DNA from: Actinomycetospora succinea
GTDB lineage: Bacteria; Actinomycetota; Actinomycetes; Mycobacteriales; Pseudonocardiaceae
Reading direction: 5' to 3'
DNA length: 64,000 bases
Assembly (NCBI RefSeq): GCF_004363095.1
Contig: NZ_SNYO01000004.1
Span: 186,001 to 250,000, forward strand
Positions within the stretch are counted from its first letter, which is position 1; each line of letters begins with the position of its first letter. Made by a program: the position numbers and the translations under genes. Below are positions 33,334 to 41,700 of the stretch, one piece after another. Under the pieces are notes generated by a model, which saw only the letters and a program-made list of their open reading frames with translations, was not told where the DNA came from and did no database searches.

Positions 33334-33537
33334 CGGACCCTTCTCGGACTCGGCGTAGGGCGGTCCCGGGGGCGGAGCCCCGCACGGGTACCGGCGGACG
33401 AGCACTCGGGGGCCCGTCAACTGGTCCCCATGCTACGTGCCGCCTCCCGCGCACCGCCGGGCACGCGGAGCGTCGCCCGTCACCCCGCGGTCACACGCCT
33501 TTCACGCGGCGTGCACGGACGCGGTGCCGGCAGGCGG
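33334..33537. other. Intergenic region between mrp and DUF1003 gene
   Basis: About 200 bp. On the minus strand TAGCAT at 33431-33436 is a candidate -10 for mrp, with a GC-rich hairpin (33361-33387) in the leader. Nothing else was recognised. Confidence 0.35.
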
Positions 33538-34167
33538 TCAGTGCCCGTTGCGGTGCAGGTCGCCGTCCGACGGAGCGGTGTGCCCCGCCTGGTCCAGCGC
33601 GCGGGCCAGCGCCTGCTCGAGGTTACGGGCCACCGCCCGGTCGACGGCCCGCGCGACGGCCTTCTCCAGCGCCTTGTCGGTCCGCCCGTCGGCGTCGCGG
33701 GTGCCGTCGCGCACGCCGCGGACCTGCTCGAGCTCGCCGCGCAGGTAGTCGCGGGTGACGACCTCGCCGAGCTGCAGGCGCATCGACGCCAGCTCGCGGG
33801 CGAGGTACTCGGTCTCCGCGGAGAGGCGCGAGGCGCGCGTGCGGTCCTCCTCGAGGGACACGCGGTCACGGTCGTCCTGGCGGTTCTGCGCGAGCAGGAT
33901 CAGCGGCGCGGCGTAGGCGGCCTGGGTGGAGAACGCCAGGTTGAGCAGGATGAAGGGGTACGGATCCCACTGCAGGCTGATCGCGAAGACGTTCAGCGCG
34001 ATCCACGTCGCCACGATCACCGACTGCCACAGCAGGAACGTGCCGGTGCCGAGGAAGCGCGCGAGGCTCTCGGCGACGCGCGCGAACCACTCCGTGTCGA
34101 CGGTGAGACGGATGCGGCGGGTCCCGGCGGGCTGGTCGAGACGCCGCCGGGCGCTGGCCTCAGGCAC
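33538..34167 (-). CDS. DUF1003 membrane protein
   Basis: A 209-residue protein with the DUF1003 core: WFARVAESLARFLGTGTFLL, then two transmembrane helices (FLLWQSVIVATWIALNVFAI and PYPFILLNLAFSTQAAYAAP) joined by LQWDPYPF. It continues with LAQNRQDDRDRVSLEEDR and an Ala/Arg-rich helical tail that may form a coiled coil. The function of DUF1003 proteins is unknown; they often sit near Mg2+ transport genes, as here. It overlaps the MgtE-N/CBS gene by 8 bp, indicating cotranscription. Rv1231c occupies the same place (from memory). Confidence 0.85.
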   Translation of the reverse strand: MPEASARRRLDQPAGTRRIRLTVDTEWFARVAESLARFLGTGTFLLWQSVIVATWIALNVFAISLQWDPYPFILLNLAFSTQAAYAAPLILLAQNRQDDRDRVSLEEDRTRASRLSAETEYLARELASMRLQLGEVVTRDYLRGELEQVRGVRDGTRDADGRTDKALEKAVARAVDRAVARNLEQALARALDQAGHTAPSDGDLHRNGH

Positions 34168-35458
34168 GGCTCGCTCCGGGGACGGGCGCCGGCGGGGTGG
34201 CCGGCGGTGCGGGTTCGGGGTCGGGGTGCGAGCGCCAGTCCTCGGGGAGCAGGTGGTCGAGGACGTCGTCGACCGTCACCGCCCCCACCAGGTGCCCGGC
34301 CTCGTCGATGACCGGCCCGCAGACGAGGTTGTAGGTCGCGAAGTAGCGGGTGACCTCGGCGAGCGTCGCGTCCGGCCCGATCCGGGTGAGCTCGGAGTCG
34401 AGGACGCCCGCGACCAGGTCGGACGGCGCCTCGCGCAGCAGCCGCTGGGAGTGCACGCAGCCCAGGTAGCGCCCGGTCGGCGTGGCCGTGGGCGGGCGGC
34501 AGACGAACACCATCGACGCCAGCGCCGGGGTGATGTCGGGGTTGCGGACGTGCGCGAGCGCCTCGGCGATCGTCGCGCCGGGCTGGAGCACGATCGGCTC
34601 GGGCGTCATGAGCCCGCCCGCGGTGTTCGACGAGTACGACAGCAGGCGCCGGACCGGCTCCGACTCCTCGGGCTCCATCAGCCCGAGCAGCTCCTCGGAC
34701 TCGGCGCCGGGGAGGTCGGCGAGCAGGTCGGCGGCGTCGTCGGGGTCCATCTCCTCGAGGACGTCGGCGGCGCGCTCGGTCGAGAGGTGGCGCAGGAGAT
34801 CCTGCTGCTCGGAGGACGGGAGCTCCTCGAGCACGTCGGCCAGGCGGTCGTCGCCCAGGCCGTCGGCGACGTCGTGGCGCCGGCGCTGGGGCAGGTCCAT
34901 CAGCGCGTGCGCGATGTCGGCGGGGCGCATGTCCTCGAACGTCGAGAGCAGCTGCTCGGTGCCCTGCCCGGTCTCGTCGAGCGAGAGCCCGGAGATGGCC
35001 GCCCACGGCAGCACCTGGATCGGACCTCGCCGGCCGAGCCGCCCGACGAGCTCGCGGACCGCCACCCGCGTCACCAGCCAGTCGCGGCTGCGCTGGTGCT
35101 CCATGAGCACGTCGGCCACCTGCGCGTCGGCGTCGTGGTCGACGACCCGCACGCGGGCGTCGAGCATCTCGCCGACGACGAGCACCTCGTTGGGACGCTG
35201 GGCGAACGCGCGCAGGTTGACCTGGCCGGTGGCGAGCGTCACCGCGGCGGCGTCGACCGCCGTCACGCGCAGCATCGGCACGAAGATGCGCCGGCGCGAA
35301 CCCACCATGACGACGAGACCGAGCACGCGGGGCGGCCGCGGGCCGACCGACACCGCGCACACGGCGTCGCGCACGCGCCCGATCCGCTCCCCGTCCGGTC
35401 CGAGGACCGGGAGCCCGACCATGCGGGCCACGAACACCCTGGCCATGGCGGTAGTCAC
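34160..35458 (-). CDS. MgtE-N and CBS domain cytosolic protein (Rv1232c-like)
   Basis: A 432-residue soluble protein. It has a PRC-barrel-like N-terminus (VGLPVLGPDGERIGRVRDAV), an MgtE N-terminal superhelical domain (ADIAHALMDLPQRRRHDVAD, LLRHLSTERAADVLEEMDPD, DAADLLADLPGAESEELLGL) and two CBS domains (GGLMTPEPIVLQPGATIAEA and TLAEVTRYFATYNLVCGPVI). The transmembrane domain of true MgtE channels is missing, so it is probably a Mg2+/nucleotide sensor or channel regulator, not a transporter. GTG 35458 lies 6 nt from TAGCCT (35465-35470, minus), a leaderless start. Confidence 0.85.
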   Translation of the reverse strand: MTTAMARVFVARMVGLPVLGPDGERIGRVRDAVCAVSVGPRPPRVLGLVVMVGSRRRIFVPMLRVTAVDAAAVTLATGQVNLRAFAQRPNEVLVVGEMLDARVRVVDHDADAQVADVLMEHQRSRDWLVTRVAVRELVGRLGRRGPIQVLPWAAISGLSLDETGQGTEQLLSTFEDMRPADIAHALMDLPQRRRHDVADGLGDDRLADVLEELPSSEQQDLLRHLSTERAADVLEEMDPDDAADLLADLPGAESEELLGLMEPEESEPVRRLLSYSSNTAGGLMTPEPIVLQPGATIAEALAHVRNPDITPALASMVFVCRPPTATPTGRYLGCVHSQRLLREAPSDLVAGVLDSELTRIGPDATLAEVTRYFATYNLVCGPVIDEAGHLVGAVTVDDVLDHLLPEDWRSHPDPEPAPPATPPAPVPGASRA

Positions 35459-35593
35459 GCCAGAAGGCTAACCGCCATCGGGTGTCGAGCTGGATCGAGT
35501 CACCTCTGAGAGGGTCGCCACCTCGGCCGATGCGTCGCGGGAGCGCGTGTCAGCATCGGCCGCCGGTCACGTGCATATGGAGGTCAGCTACTC

Positions 35594-36553
35594 GTGAGTG
35601 TCGAGAACCGCCCCCGCCGGTCGTGTCTGGCGGTGCCCGGGTCGAGCCAGAAGTTCATCGACAAGGCCCGGACCCTGCCCGCCGACCAGATCTTCCTGGA
35701 CCTCGAGGACGCCTGCGCACCGCTGGTCAAGCCCGAGGCCCGCAAGACGATCGTGGCGGCGCTCAACGAGGGCGGCTGGGAGGGCAAGACGCGCGTCGTG
35801 CGCGTCAACGACTGGACCACCGAGTGGACCTACCGCGACGTCACCGAGGTCGTGGAGGGCGCCGGGGCCAACCTCGACGCGATCATGCTGCCGAAGGTGC
35901 AGACGCCCGAGCAGGTCCACGCGCTGGACTTCCTGCTCACCCAGATCGAGAAGACGATGGGCCTGGAGGTCGGGCGCATCGGCGTCGAGGCCCAGATCGA
36001 GAACGCGCGCGGCCTGAACAACGTCGTCGCGATCGCCGAGTCGTCGCCGCGCCTGGAGACCATCGTCTTCGGCCCCGCCGACTTCATGGCCTCGATCAAC
36101 ATGAAGTCGCTGGTCGTCGGCGAGCAGCCCCCCGGCTACACCGAGGGCGACGCCTACCACTACATCCTCATGCAGATCCTCATGGCCGCGCGGGCCAACG
36201 ACCTGCAGGCCATCGACGGCCCCTACCTGCAGATCCGCGACGTCGACGGCTTCCGCCGCGTGGCGAACCGGGCGGCGGCGCTGGGCTACGACGGCAAGTG
36301 GGTGCTGCACCCCGGCCAGATCGACGCCGCGAACGAGACGTTCTCGCCGTCGCAGGAGGACTACGACCACGCCGAGAACATCCTCGACGCCTACGAGTGG
36401 TTCACCTCGGAGGCCGGCGGCGCCAAGGGCTCCGCGATGCTCGGCGACGAGATGATCGACGAGGCCTCGCGCAAGATGGCGCTGGTCATCGCGGGCAAGG
36501 GCCGCGCGGCGGGCATGACCCGCGGCGAGCGCTGGACGCCGCCGGAGAGCTGA
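35594..36553 (+). CDS. HpcH/HpaI-family CoA lyase (malyl-CoA/methylmalyl-CoA lyase-like)
   Basis: CitE/Mcl-superfamily lyase, 319 residues. Seen are RSCLAVPGSSQKFIDKA, FLDLEDACAPLVKPEAR (metal Glu/Asp), VRVNDWTTEWTYRD, IMLPKVQTPEQV, VEAQIENARGL (catalytic/metal Glu), FGPADFMASI and WVLHPGQIDAANETFSPS. Length and the C-terminal lid fit Mcl-type lyases of about 318 residues rather than the shorter CitE proteins near 270. With the acyl-CoA dehydrogenase next door and the MaoC hydratase 5 kb on, it fits the ethylmalonyl-CoA pathway step that splits beta-methylmalyl-CoA. GGAGG lies 10 nt before the GTG. Confidence 0.78.
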   Translation: MSVENRPRRSCLAVPGSSQKFIDKARTLPADQIFLDLEDACAPLVKPEARKTIVAALNEGGWEGKTRVVRVNDWTTEWTYRDVTEVVEGAGANLDAIMLPKVQTPEQVHALDFLLTQIEKTMGLEVGRIGVEAQIENARGLNNVVAIAESSPRLETIVFGPADFMASINMKSLVVGEQPPGYTEGDAYHYILMQILMAARANDLQAIDGPYLQIRDVDGFRRVANRAAALGYDGKWVLHPGQIDAANETFSPSQEDYDHAENILDAYEWFTSEAGGAKGSAMLGDEMIDEASRKMALVIAGKGRAAGMTRGERWTPPES

Positions 36554-36596
36554 CCAATACTCGTCGGTAACTTCTAGGACAGCAGGAGCACCACGC

Positions 36597-37790
36597 ATGG
36601 CACGCCTCGCCCAGACCGCCGGACTGACCGATGTGCAGCAGGAGATCCTGTCCACGGTCCGCGACTTCGTGGACAAGGAGATCATCCCGCACGCACAGCA
36701 GCTCGAGCACGACGACGTCTACCCGCAGGACATCGTCGACGGGATGAAGGAGATGGGCCTGTTCGGGCTCATGATCCCGGAGGAGTTCGACGGTCTGGGC
36801 GAGTCGCTGCTGACCTACGCGCTGGTGGTCGAGCAGATCGCCCGCGGGTGGATGAGCGTCTCGGGCGTCATCAACACCCACTTCATCGTCGCCTACATGC
36901 TGCGCCAGCACGGCACGCCGGAGCAGAAGGCGCACTACCTGCCGAAGATGGCGACCGGTGAGATCACCGGGTCGTTCTCGATGTCCGAGCCCGACCTCGG
37001 CTCCGACGTCGCCGCCATCAAGACCAGCGCGAAGGTCGACGGCGACGACTACGTCGTCAACGGCGCCAAGATGTGGCTGACCAACGGCGGGTCGTCGAAC
37101 CTGTCGGCCGTGCTGGTCAAGACCGACGAGGGCGCCGAGAAGCCGTACCAGAACCTGACGACGATCCTCGTCGACAAGGAGCGCGGCTTCGGCAAGGTCG
37201 CCGAGGGCCTCTCGATCCCCGGCAAGATCGACAAGATGGGCTACAAGGGCGTCGACACCACCGAGATGGTGTTCGACGGCTTCCGCATCCCGCAGTCGCA
37301 GGTGCTCGGCGCGGCCCCCGGCAAGGGCTTCGCGCAGATGATGGACGGCGTCGAGGTCGGCCGCGTCAACGTCGCCGCCCGCGCCTGCGGCATCGCGATC
37401 CGGGCATTCGAGCTGGGCATCGAGTACGCCCAGCAGCGCTCCACGTTCGGCAAGCCGATCGCGCAGCACCAGGCGATCTCGTTCAAGCTCGCCGAGATGG
37501 CCACCAAGGTCGAGGCCGCGCACCACATGATGGTCAACGCCGCCCGCCTCAAGGACCGCGGCGAGCGCAACGACGTCGAGGCCGGGATGGCCAAGATGAT
37601 CGCCTCCGAGTACTGCAAGGAGGTCACCGAGGAGTCGTTCCGCATCCACGGCGGCTACGGCTACTCGAAGGAGTACGAGATCGAGCGCCTCATGCGCGAG
37701 GCCCCGTTCCTGCTCATCGGCGAGGGCACCTCGGAGATCCAGAAGACGATCATCAGCCGTGGTCTCCTCAAGGACTACAAGCTGCGCTGA
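36597..37790 (+). CDS. Acyl-CoA dehydrogenase, methylsuccinyl-CoA dehydrogenase-like
   Basis: FAD-dependent acyl-CoA dehydrogenase, 397 residues. Motifs: VQQEILSTVRDFVDKEIIPH, GLFGLMIPEEFDGLGES, GSFSMSEPDLGSDVAAIKT (FAD/substrate), VNGAKMWLTNGG, DKMGYKGVDTTEMVFDGFRI, GRVNVAARACGIAIRAFELG, and the C-terminal RIHGGYGYSKEYEIERLMRE and IGEGTSEIQK. A close match from memory is S. coelicolor SCO6469 of the ethylmalonyl-CoA gene cluster. It follows the CoA-lyase gene by 43 bp, with AGCAGGAGC as ribosome binding site. Another branched-chain acyl-CoA substrate remains possible. Confidence 0.8.
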   Translation: MARLAQTAGLTDVQQEILSTVRDFVDKEIIPHAQQLEHDDVYPQDIVDGMKEMGLFGLMIPEEFDGLGESLLTYALVVEQIARGWMSVSGVINTHFIVAYMLRQHGTPEQKAHYLPKMATGEITGSFSMSEPDLGSDVAAIKTSAKVDGDDYVVNGAKMWLTNGGSSNLSAVLVKTDEGAEKPYQNLTTILVDKERGFGKVAEGLSIPGKIDKMGYKGVDTTEMVFDGFRIPQSQVLGAAPGKGFAQMMDGVEVGRVNVAARACGIAIRAFELGIEYAQQRSTFGKPIAQHQAISFKLAEMATKVEAAHHMMVNAARLKDRGERNDVEAGMAKMIASEYCKEVTEESFRIHGGYGYSKEYEIERLMREAPFLLIGEGTSEIQKTIISRGLLKDYKLR

Positions 37791-37895
37791 TCAGCGGTAC
37801 TGTCCTCCGTCACACTGGCTCCCCGCCCGGGCACTACCGGGCGGGGTTCGCCGTTGTACGGGACGAGATCGTCGAGAGGACAGCGAGGGATCGTC

Positions 37896-38417
37896 GTGAC
37901 TGCGCCGTTCACCGGGCGCCCCGGTACCCAGCCCGGGCTGCCGAACCTCCCCGAGCCGCCGTCCGGCTGGCCGGTGGGCTCCTACGCCAAGTACGAGGAG
38001 GCCCAGCGCGCCGTCGACCACCTCGCCGACAACGAGTTCCCCGTCGCCGACGTCACCATCGTCGGCGTCGACCTCATGCTCGTCGAGCGGGTCATCGGCC
38101 GCCTGACCTGGGGCCGCGTCATCGCCACCGGCGCCGCGTCCGGTGCCTGGCTGGGCCTGTTCGTGGGTCTCGTGCTCTCGCTGCTCTCGCCCGCGGGCGG
38201 GATCGGCGGCCTCGGCGCGATCCTCACGGGCCTCGTCATCGGCATCGTGTTCGGCATCGTCTCCGGCGCGATCACCTACGGCGCCTCCCGCGGCCGGCGC
38301 GACTTCACCTCGCAGAGCCAGATCGTGGCCGGGCGCTACGACGTGCTGTGCCAGCCCCGCAACGCCGAGAAGGCACGCGACATGCTCGGCAAGCTGGCGA
38401 TGGGCACCGACGGCTGA
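37896..38417 (+). CDS. General-stress-type membrane protein (Rv1234-like)
   Basis: A 173-residue protein. The N-terminal domain (WPVGSYAKYEEAQRAVDHLA, DNEFPVADVTIVGVDLMLVE) resembles the general stress protein 17M fold. Two or three hydrophobic, Gly-rich helices follow (GAASGAWLGLFVGLVLSLLS and GAILTGLVIGIVFGIVSGAI), then a C-terminal YDVLCQPRNAEKARDML strand-helix. GTG 37896 follows GCGAGGGA. Function unknown. M. tuberculosis has such a protein, Rv1234, after the MgtE-N gene (from memory). Confidence 0.75.
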   Translation: MTAPFTGRPGTQPGLPNLPEPPSGWPVGSYAKYEEAQRAVDHLADNEFPVADVTIVGVDLMLVERVIGRLTWGRVIATGAASGAWLGLFVGLVLSLLSPAGGIGGLGAILTGLVIGIVFGIVSGAITYGASRGRRDFTSQSQIVAGRYDVLCQPRNAEKARDMLGKLAMGTDG

Positions 38418-38426
38418 GTCCCGGTA

Positions 38427-38447
38427 CCAGCGATGCGGCATCGCTGG
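38427..38447. terminator. Hairpin between convergent stress-protein and MFS genes
   Basis: Perfect 10-nt arms CCAGCGATGC and GCATCGCTGG around one G, 9 bp after the stress-protein stop. There is no T-run. Nothing else was found in the gap to 38597. Confidence 0.55.
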
Positions 38448-38597
38448 CACTCAAGGCCAGGATCGCCACATCCTCGCCGGCGCGACACGCCGGGGGAGAC
38501 GTGAACTGGCAGGCCCCCGGACCTTGATCGCGATCCCGGTGACGAACCCCCGCGGATCTGCGTGGTTTCGTCACCCGGACGCCGATCATGACGACGG

Positions 38598-40094
38598 TCA
38601 GGCCCCGCCGACGCCCGTCGCGCGGACCACGGACAGCGGCGTGGCGATGTCCTCGAGCGACTTGCCCTCCGCCGCCACGCCCAGGACCGCGGCGACGATG
38701 CCACCGATGATCATGATGACGGCGCCGAGGATGTAGGCCCAGAACAGGCCCGACGTGCTCGGGTTGTCCTCGCTGCCGATCATGAACGCGTAGAGCAGCG
38801 GGGCCACGGAGCCGAAGATCTGGGCGATCGCGAAGAACACCGCGATGGCCTTCGCCCGGACCTCCATCGGGAAGATCTCGCTGACCGTCAGGTACGCCGC
38901 GCTGGCGCCCGCGGAGGCGAAGAAGAAGATGATGCACCAGGCGATCGTCTGGGTCAGCGCGTTGAGCACGCCGGCCTGGAAGAGGAACGCCGTGATGATC
39001 AGCAGGACGCCGGCCAGCAGGTACGTGCCGGCGATCATCTGCCGGCGCCCGACGGTGTCGAACAGCCGCCCCAGCAGGAGTGGGCCGAGGAAGTTCCCGA
39101 TCGCGAACGGGATGTAGTAGATCGACGTGTCCGCGTCCGGCCCCAGGTAGAAGTGGGTCAGCACGATCGCGTACGAGAAGAAGATCGCGTTGTAGAGGAA
39201 CGACTGCGTGATCATCAGGACCGCGCCGAGCGTGGAGCGGCCCGGGTAGGTCCGGAACAGGATCCGCAGCAGCGTGAGGTAGCCCGCCGAGGGCGTCGGG
39301 CGGATCTCGATGGCCTTCTGCTCGTCGACGGGGTCGACGTGCTTGCCGGTGGTCGTCTCGACCTCGTGCTCGATGAAGCGGATCGACTCCTCGGCCTCCG
39401 CGCCGCGCCCGTGCATGATCTGCCAGCGCGGGCTCTCGGGCACCGAGCGGCGCAGGAAGATGATCACGATCGCCAGCACCGGGCCGATGAGGAAGGCCAG
39501 CCGCCAGTCCCACGCGGGGGAGATGGCGCCGGAGAGCAGCGGGATCTGGATGACGGCCGCGATCGCCGCGCCCGCCCAGTAGGTGCCGTTGACGATGATG
39601 TCGGTGCGGCCGCGGTACGGCGCGGGGATCAGCTCGTCGATCGCGGAGTTGATCGCCGCGTACTCGCCGCCGATGCCGGCGCCCGCGATGAACCTCGTCA
39701 GGTAGAGGAACGTGATCGACGCGGCGCCCGTGCCGAGGGTGAACGCGGTCAGCGCGCTGCCGCCGAAGTAGATCGCCAGCGTGATGAAGAAGAGCTTGCG
39801 GCGCCCGAGGCGGTCGGAGATCTGGCCGAACACCAGGGCGCCGACCACCTGGCCGATGAGGTACACGGTGGCGAGCAGGCCGACCGCCGTGGTCGAGATG
39901 CCGAGCCGGTCGGCGCCCGAGAGCTTCTCGCCGACGTTGCTCGCGATGGTGATCTCGAGGCCGTCGAGGATCCAGCAGGACCCGAGGGCCAGCACCATTC
40001 TCGTATGGAAGGGAGACCACGGGAGTCTGTCGATGCGGGCCGGGATGAGGCTCCGGACCGATTCCTGGGCAGGCGATGGGTATTGCGTCGTCAT
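38598..40094 (-). CDS. MFS transporter, sugar/aromatic-acid porter type
   Basis: A 498-residue 12-helix transporter with an N-terminal cytosolic stretch. Signatures: SCWILDGLEITIASNVGEKL in helix 1, GQISDRLGRRKLFFITLAIY (MFS motif A, D-R-x-G-R-R) after helix 2, FLYLTRFIAGAGIGGEYAAI in helix 4, RRSVPESPRWQIMHGR before the central loop, and GRLFDTVGRRQMI as the second motif A. The PESPRW motif marks the sugar-porter/metabolite:H+ group. The substrate cannot be named. ATG 40094 has GGGAGGT upstream. It converges with the stress-protein gene. Confidence 0.85.
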   Translation of the reverse strand: MTTQYPSPAQESVRSLIPARIDRLPWSPFHTRMVLALGSCWILDGLEITIASNVGEKLSGADRLGISTTAVGLLATVYLIGQVVGALVFGQISDRLGRRKLFFITLAIYFGGSALTAFTLGTGAASITFLYLTRFIAGAGIGGEYAAINSAIDELIPAPYRGRTDIIVNGTYWAGAAIAAVIQIPLLSGAISPAWDWRLAFLIGPVLAIVIIFLRRSVPESPRWQIMHGRGAEAEESIRFIEHEVETTTGKHVDPVDEQKAIEIRPTPSAGYLTLLRILFRTYPGRSTLGAVLMITQSFLYNAIFFSYAIVLTHFYLGPDADTSIYYIPFAIGNFLGPLLLGRLFDTVGRRQMIAGTYLLAGVLLIITAFLFQAGVLNALTQTIAWCIIFFFASAGASAAYLTVSEIFPMEVRAKAIAVFFAIAQIFGSVAPLLYAFMIGSEDNPSTSGLFWAYILGAVIMIIGGIVAAVLGVAAEGKSLEDIATPLSVVRATGVGGA

Positions 40095-40302
40095 GGCACC
40101 TCCCGTGTCACCGAGTGTTCACAACGAGAACGACTCTAGTCACACGCTCAGCGCTCTGGCCTGCCGAAATACCTCTGAGTGCTCGATTGACTACAACACG
40201 AATTCACCGAGTGTGACGACGAATTCCGGTAGTTTCGGGATGCAACGACCGCGAACGGGACAAATGCCACCGACGATTCCGACGGTTCTGTCCGGTTCCC
40301 GA
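40095..40302. promoter_or_regulatory. Low-GC promoter region of MFS gene with direct repeats
   Basis: About 210 bp, clearly less GC-rich than the rest of the window. The 11-mer TCACCGAGTGT occurs twice in the same orientation (40108-40118 and 40204-40214), and GAATTC occurs at 40199-40205 and 40221-40227. The repeats are candidate regulator sites for the MFS gene on the minus strand. The corA stop is at 40303. Confidence 0.45.
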
Positions 40303-41397
40303 TTACAGCCAGCGGTTGCGGCGGAAGGTCCGCCACAGCACCGTGCAGATCAGCAGGATCGCCAGGATCACGGCGGGGTAGCCGAACTCCCAGTGCAGCT
40401 CGGGCATGAAGTCGAAGTTCATGCCGTAGATGCCGGCGAGCATGGTCGGCACGGCGAGCAGCGCGGCGTAGGCGGTGATCTTGCGCATGTCGTTGTTCTG
40501 GCGCAGCGTGATCTTGGCCAGGACCGCGTCGACCAGCGTCGTCAGCAGCTCGTCGAACGAGGCGACGCGCTCGGCCACGGTCGCGAGGTGGTCGTCGACG
40601 TCGCGGAAGTAGCTGCGGACCTCGGACGGCACGAGCGGCGAGTAGCCCTCGGTCAGGCGGCGCATCGGCGTCACGAGCGGGGTCACCGCCCGCCGCAGCT
40701 CGAGGACCTCGCGCTTCATCATATAGATCTGCTCGGCGCCGACCTCGGTGTACGGGGCGAAGACCTCGGTCTCCATCGTGTCGATGTCGCCCTCCACGCC
40801 CTGGGAGACGTCGAGGTAGGCGTCGACGATGTGGTCGGCCACCGCGTGCAGGACGACCGCCGGGCCCTGCGCGAGGTGCTCGGGGTCGGCCTCGAGGTTG
40901 TGGCGGACGCGGCGCAGGCCGGAGTGCTGGCCGTGGCGGACCGTGACGACGAAGTCCTTGCCGAGGAAGACCATGAGCTCGCCGGACTCGACGATCTCGT
41001 TCGCGGTGGTCGGCGACGCGTGCGCGACGTAGCGCATGGTCTTGAACACCGAGAACAGCATGTCGTCGTAGCGCTCGATCTTCGGGCGCTGGTGGGCGTG
41101 CACCGCGTCCTCGACGGCCAGCGGGTGCAGCCCGAACACCTCGGCGATGTCCTGGATCTGCTCGGCGTCCGGCTCGTGCAGCCCGATCCAGACGAAGCCC
41201 TCCTCGCGGCGGCGGACCTCGTCGATCGCGTCGCGGTGGGTCCAGCGGCCCTCGAGGCGCTTGCCGTCGATGTAGACCGCGCAGTCGACGACGAACGCCG
41301 CGAGCGGCACGTGGGGGACCCGCGGATCCTGCGTGCGCGGGCGGCCCGGGCGGATCACGCGGGCTCCGGCGTTGCGCAGCGTGGGCAGGGAAGGCAT
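40303..41397 (-). CDS. corA: Magnesium/cobalt transporter CorA
   Basis: Pentameric Mg2+ channel, 364 residues. A large cytosolic domain (FVWIGLHEPDAEQIQDIAEV, FGLHPLAVEDAVHAHQRPKI) leads through long helices to two C-terminal transmembrane segments. TM1 ends in the invariant YGMNFD (GMN selectivity motif) and TM2 is YPAVILAILLICTVLW, with a basic tail RRNRWL. All family features are present. ATG 41397 is preceded by a leader of about 200 nt with a small ORF (see 41481-41561). Rv1239c is the neighbourhood equivalent (from memory). Confidence 0.93.
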   Translation of the reverse strand: MPSLPTLRNAGARVIRPGRPRTQDPRVPHVPLAAFVVDCAVYIDGKRLEGRWTHRDAIDEVRRREEGFVWIGLHEPDAEQIQDIAEVFGLHPLAVEDAVHAHQRPKIERYDDMLFSVFKTMRYVAHASPTTANEIVESGELMVFLGKDFVVTVRHGQHSGLRRVRHNLEADPEHLAQGPAVVLHAVADHIVDAYLDVSQGVEGDIDTMETEVFAPYTEVGAEQIYMMKREVLELRRAVTPLVTPMRRLTEGYSPLVPSEVRSYFRDVDDHLATVAERVASFDELLTTLVDAVLAKITLRQNNDMRKITAYAALLAVPTMLAGIYGMNFDFMPELHWEFGYPAVILAILLICTVLWRTFRRNRWL

Positions 41398-41700
41398 GAC
41401 GACCTCCGGGGACCGGACGGTGTGACGGGGGCTCGAGGCGGTTCAGCCACCGCGTCCCTCCCGGAGTACCCAGCGGGCGCTCAGCGCCCGGTCGTCACCG
41501 GGAAGGGGACGCGGCCCGTACTCGGGGGCAGGGCGTCGGCCCTGGTGTAGGAGTCGTCCACGTCTCACCTCCCTGGTCTCGCGCGACACGACCTCGGACG
41601 ATCCGCCATCCTAACGGCCGCCGTCGGCGCTGTCGGTCCCCGGCGTCACACGTCCCGGGCTCGGCGCCGACAAGACCACAGACGTTCAGGAGGCGGATCC
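41398..41700. promoter_or_regulatory. corA leader region and promoter
   Basis: On the minus strand TAGGAT (41608-41613) lies 17 nt from CCGACA (41631-41636), a plausible promoter. The resulting leader to corA is about 200 nt and contains the 26-codon ORF and two GC-rich hairpins, one (GGGCGC-TGA-GCGCCC) closing on the ORF stop at 41478-41486. The plus strand end carries GGAGG at 41688-41692 for the MaoC gene. Confidence 0.5.
41481..41561 (-). CDS. 26-residue leader peptide upstream of corA
   Basis: GTG 41561 has a strong AGGGAGG ribosome binding site 6 nt upstream (41568-41574). The peptide starts MDDSYTRADALPPSTG and continues with two further prolines. Its TGA sits in the loop of a perfect hairpin. 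Acidic or proline-rich leader peptides upstream of Mg2+ transporter genes sense low Mg2+ in enterobacteria (MgtL, CorL). The same logic could apply here but is inference. Confidence 0.5.
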   Translation of the reverse strand: MDDSYTRADALPPSTGRVPFPVTTGR

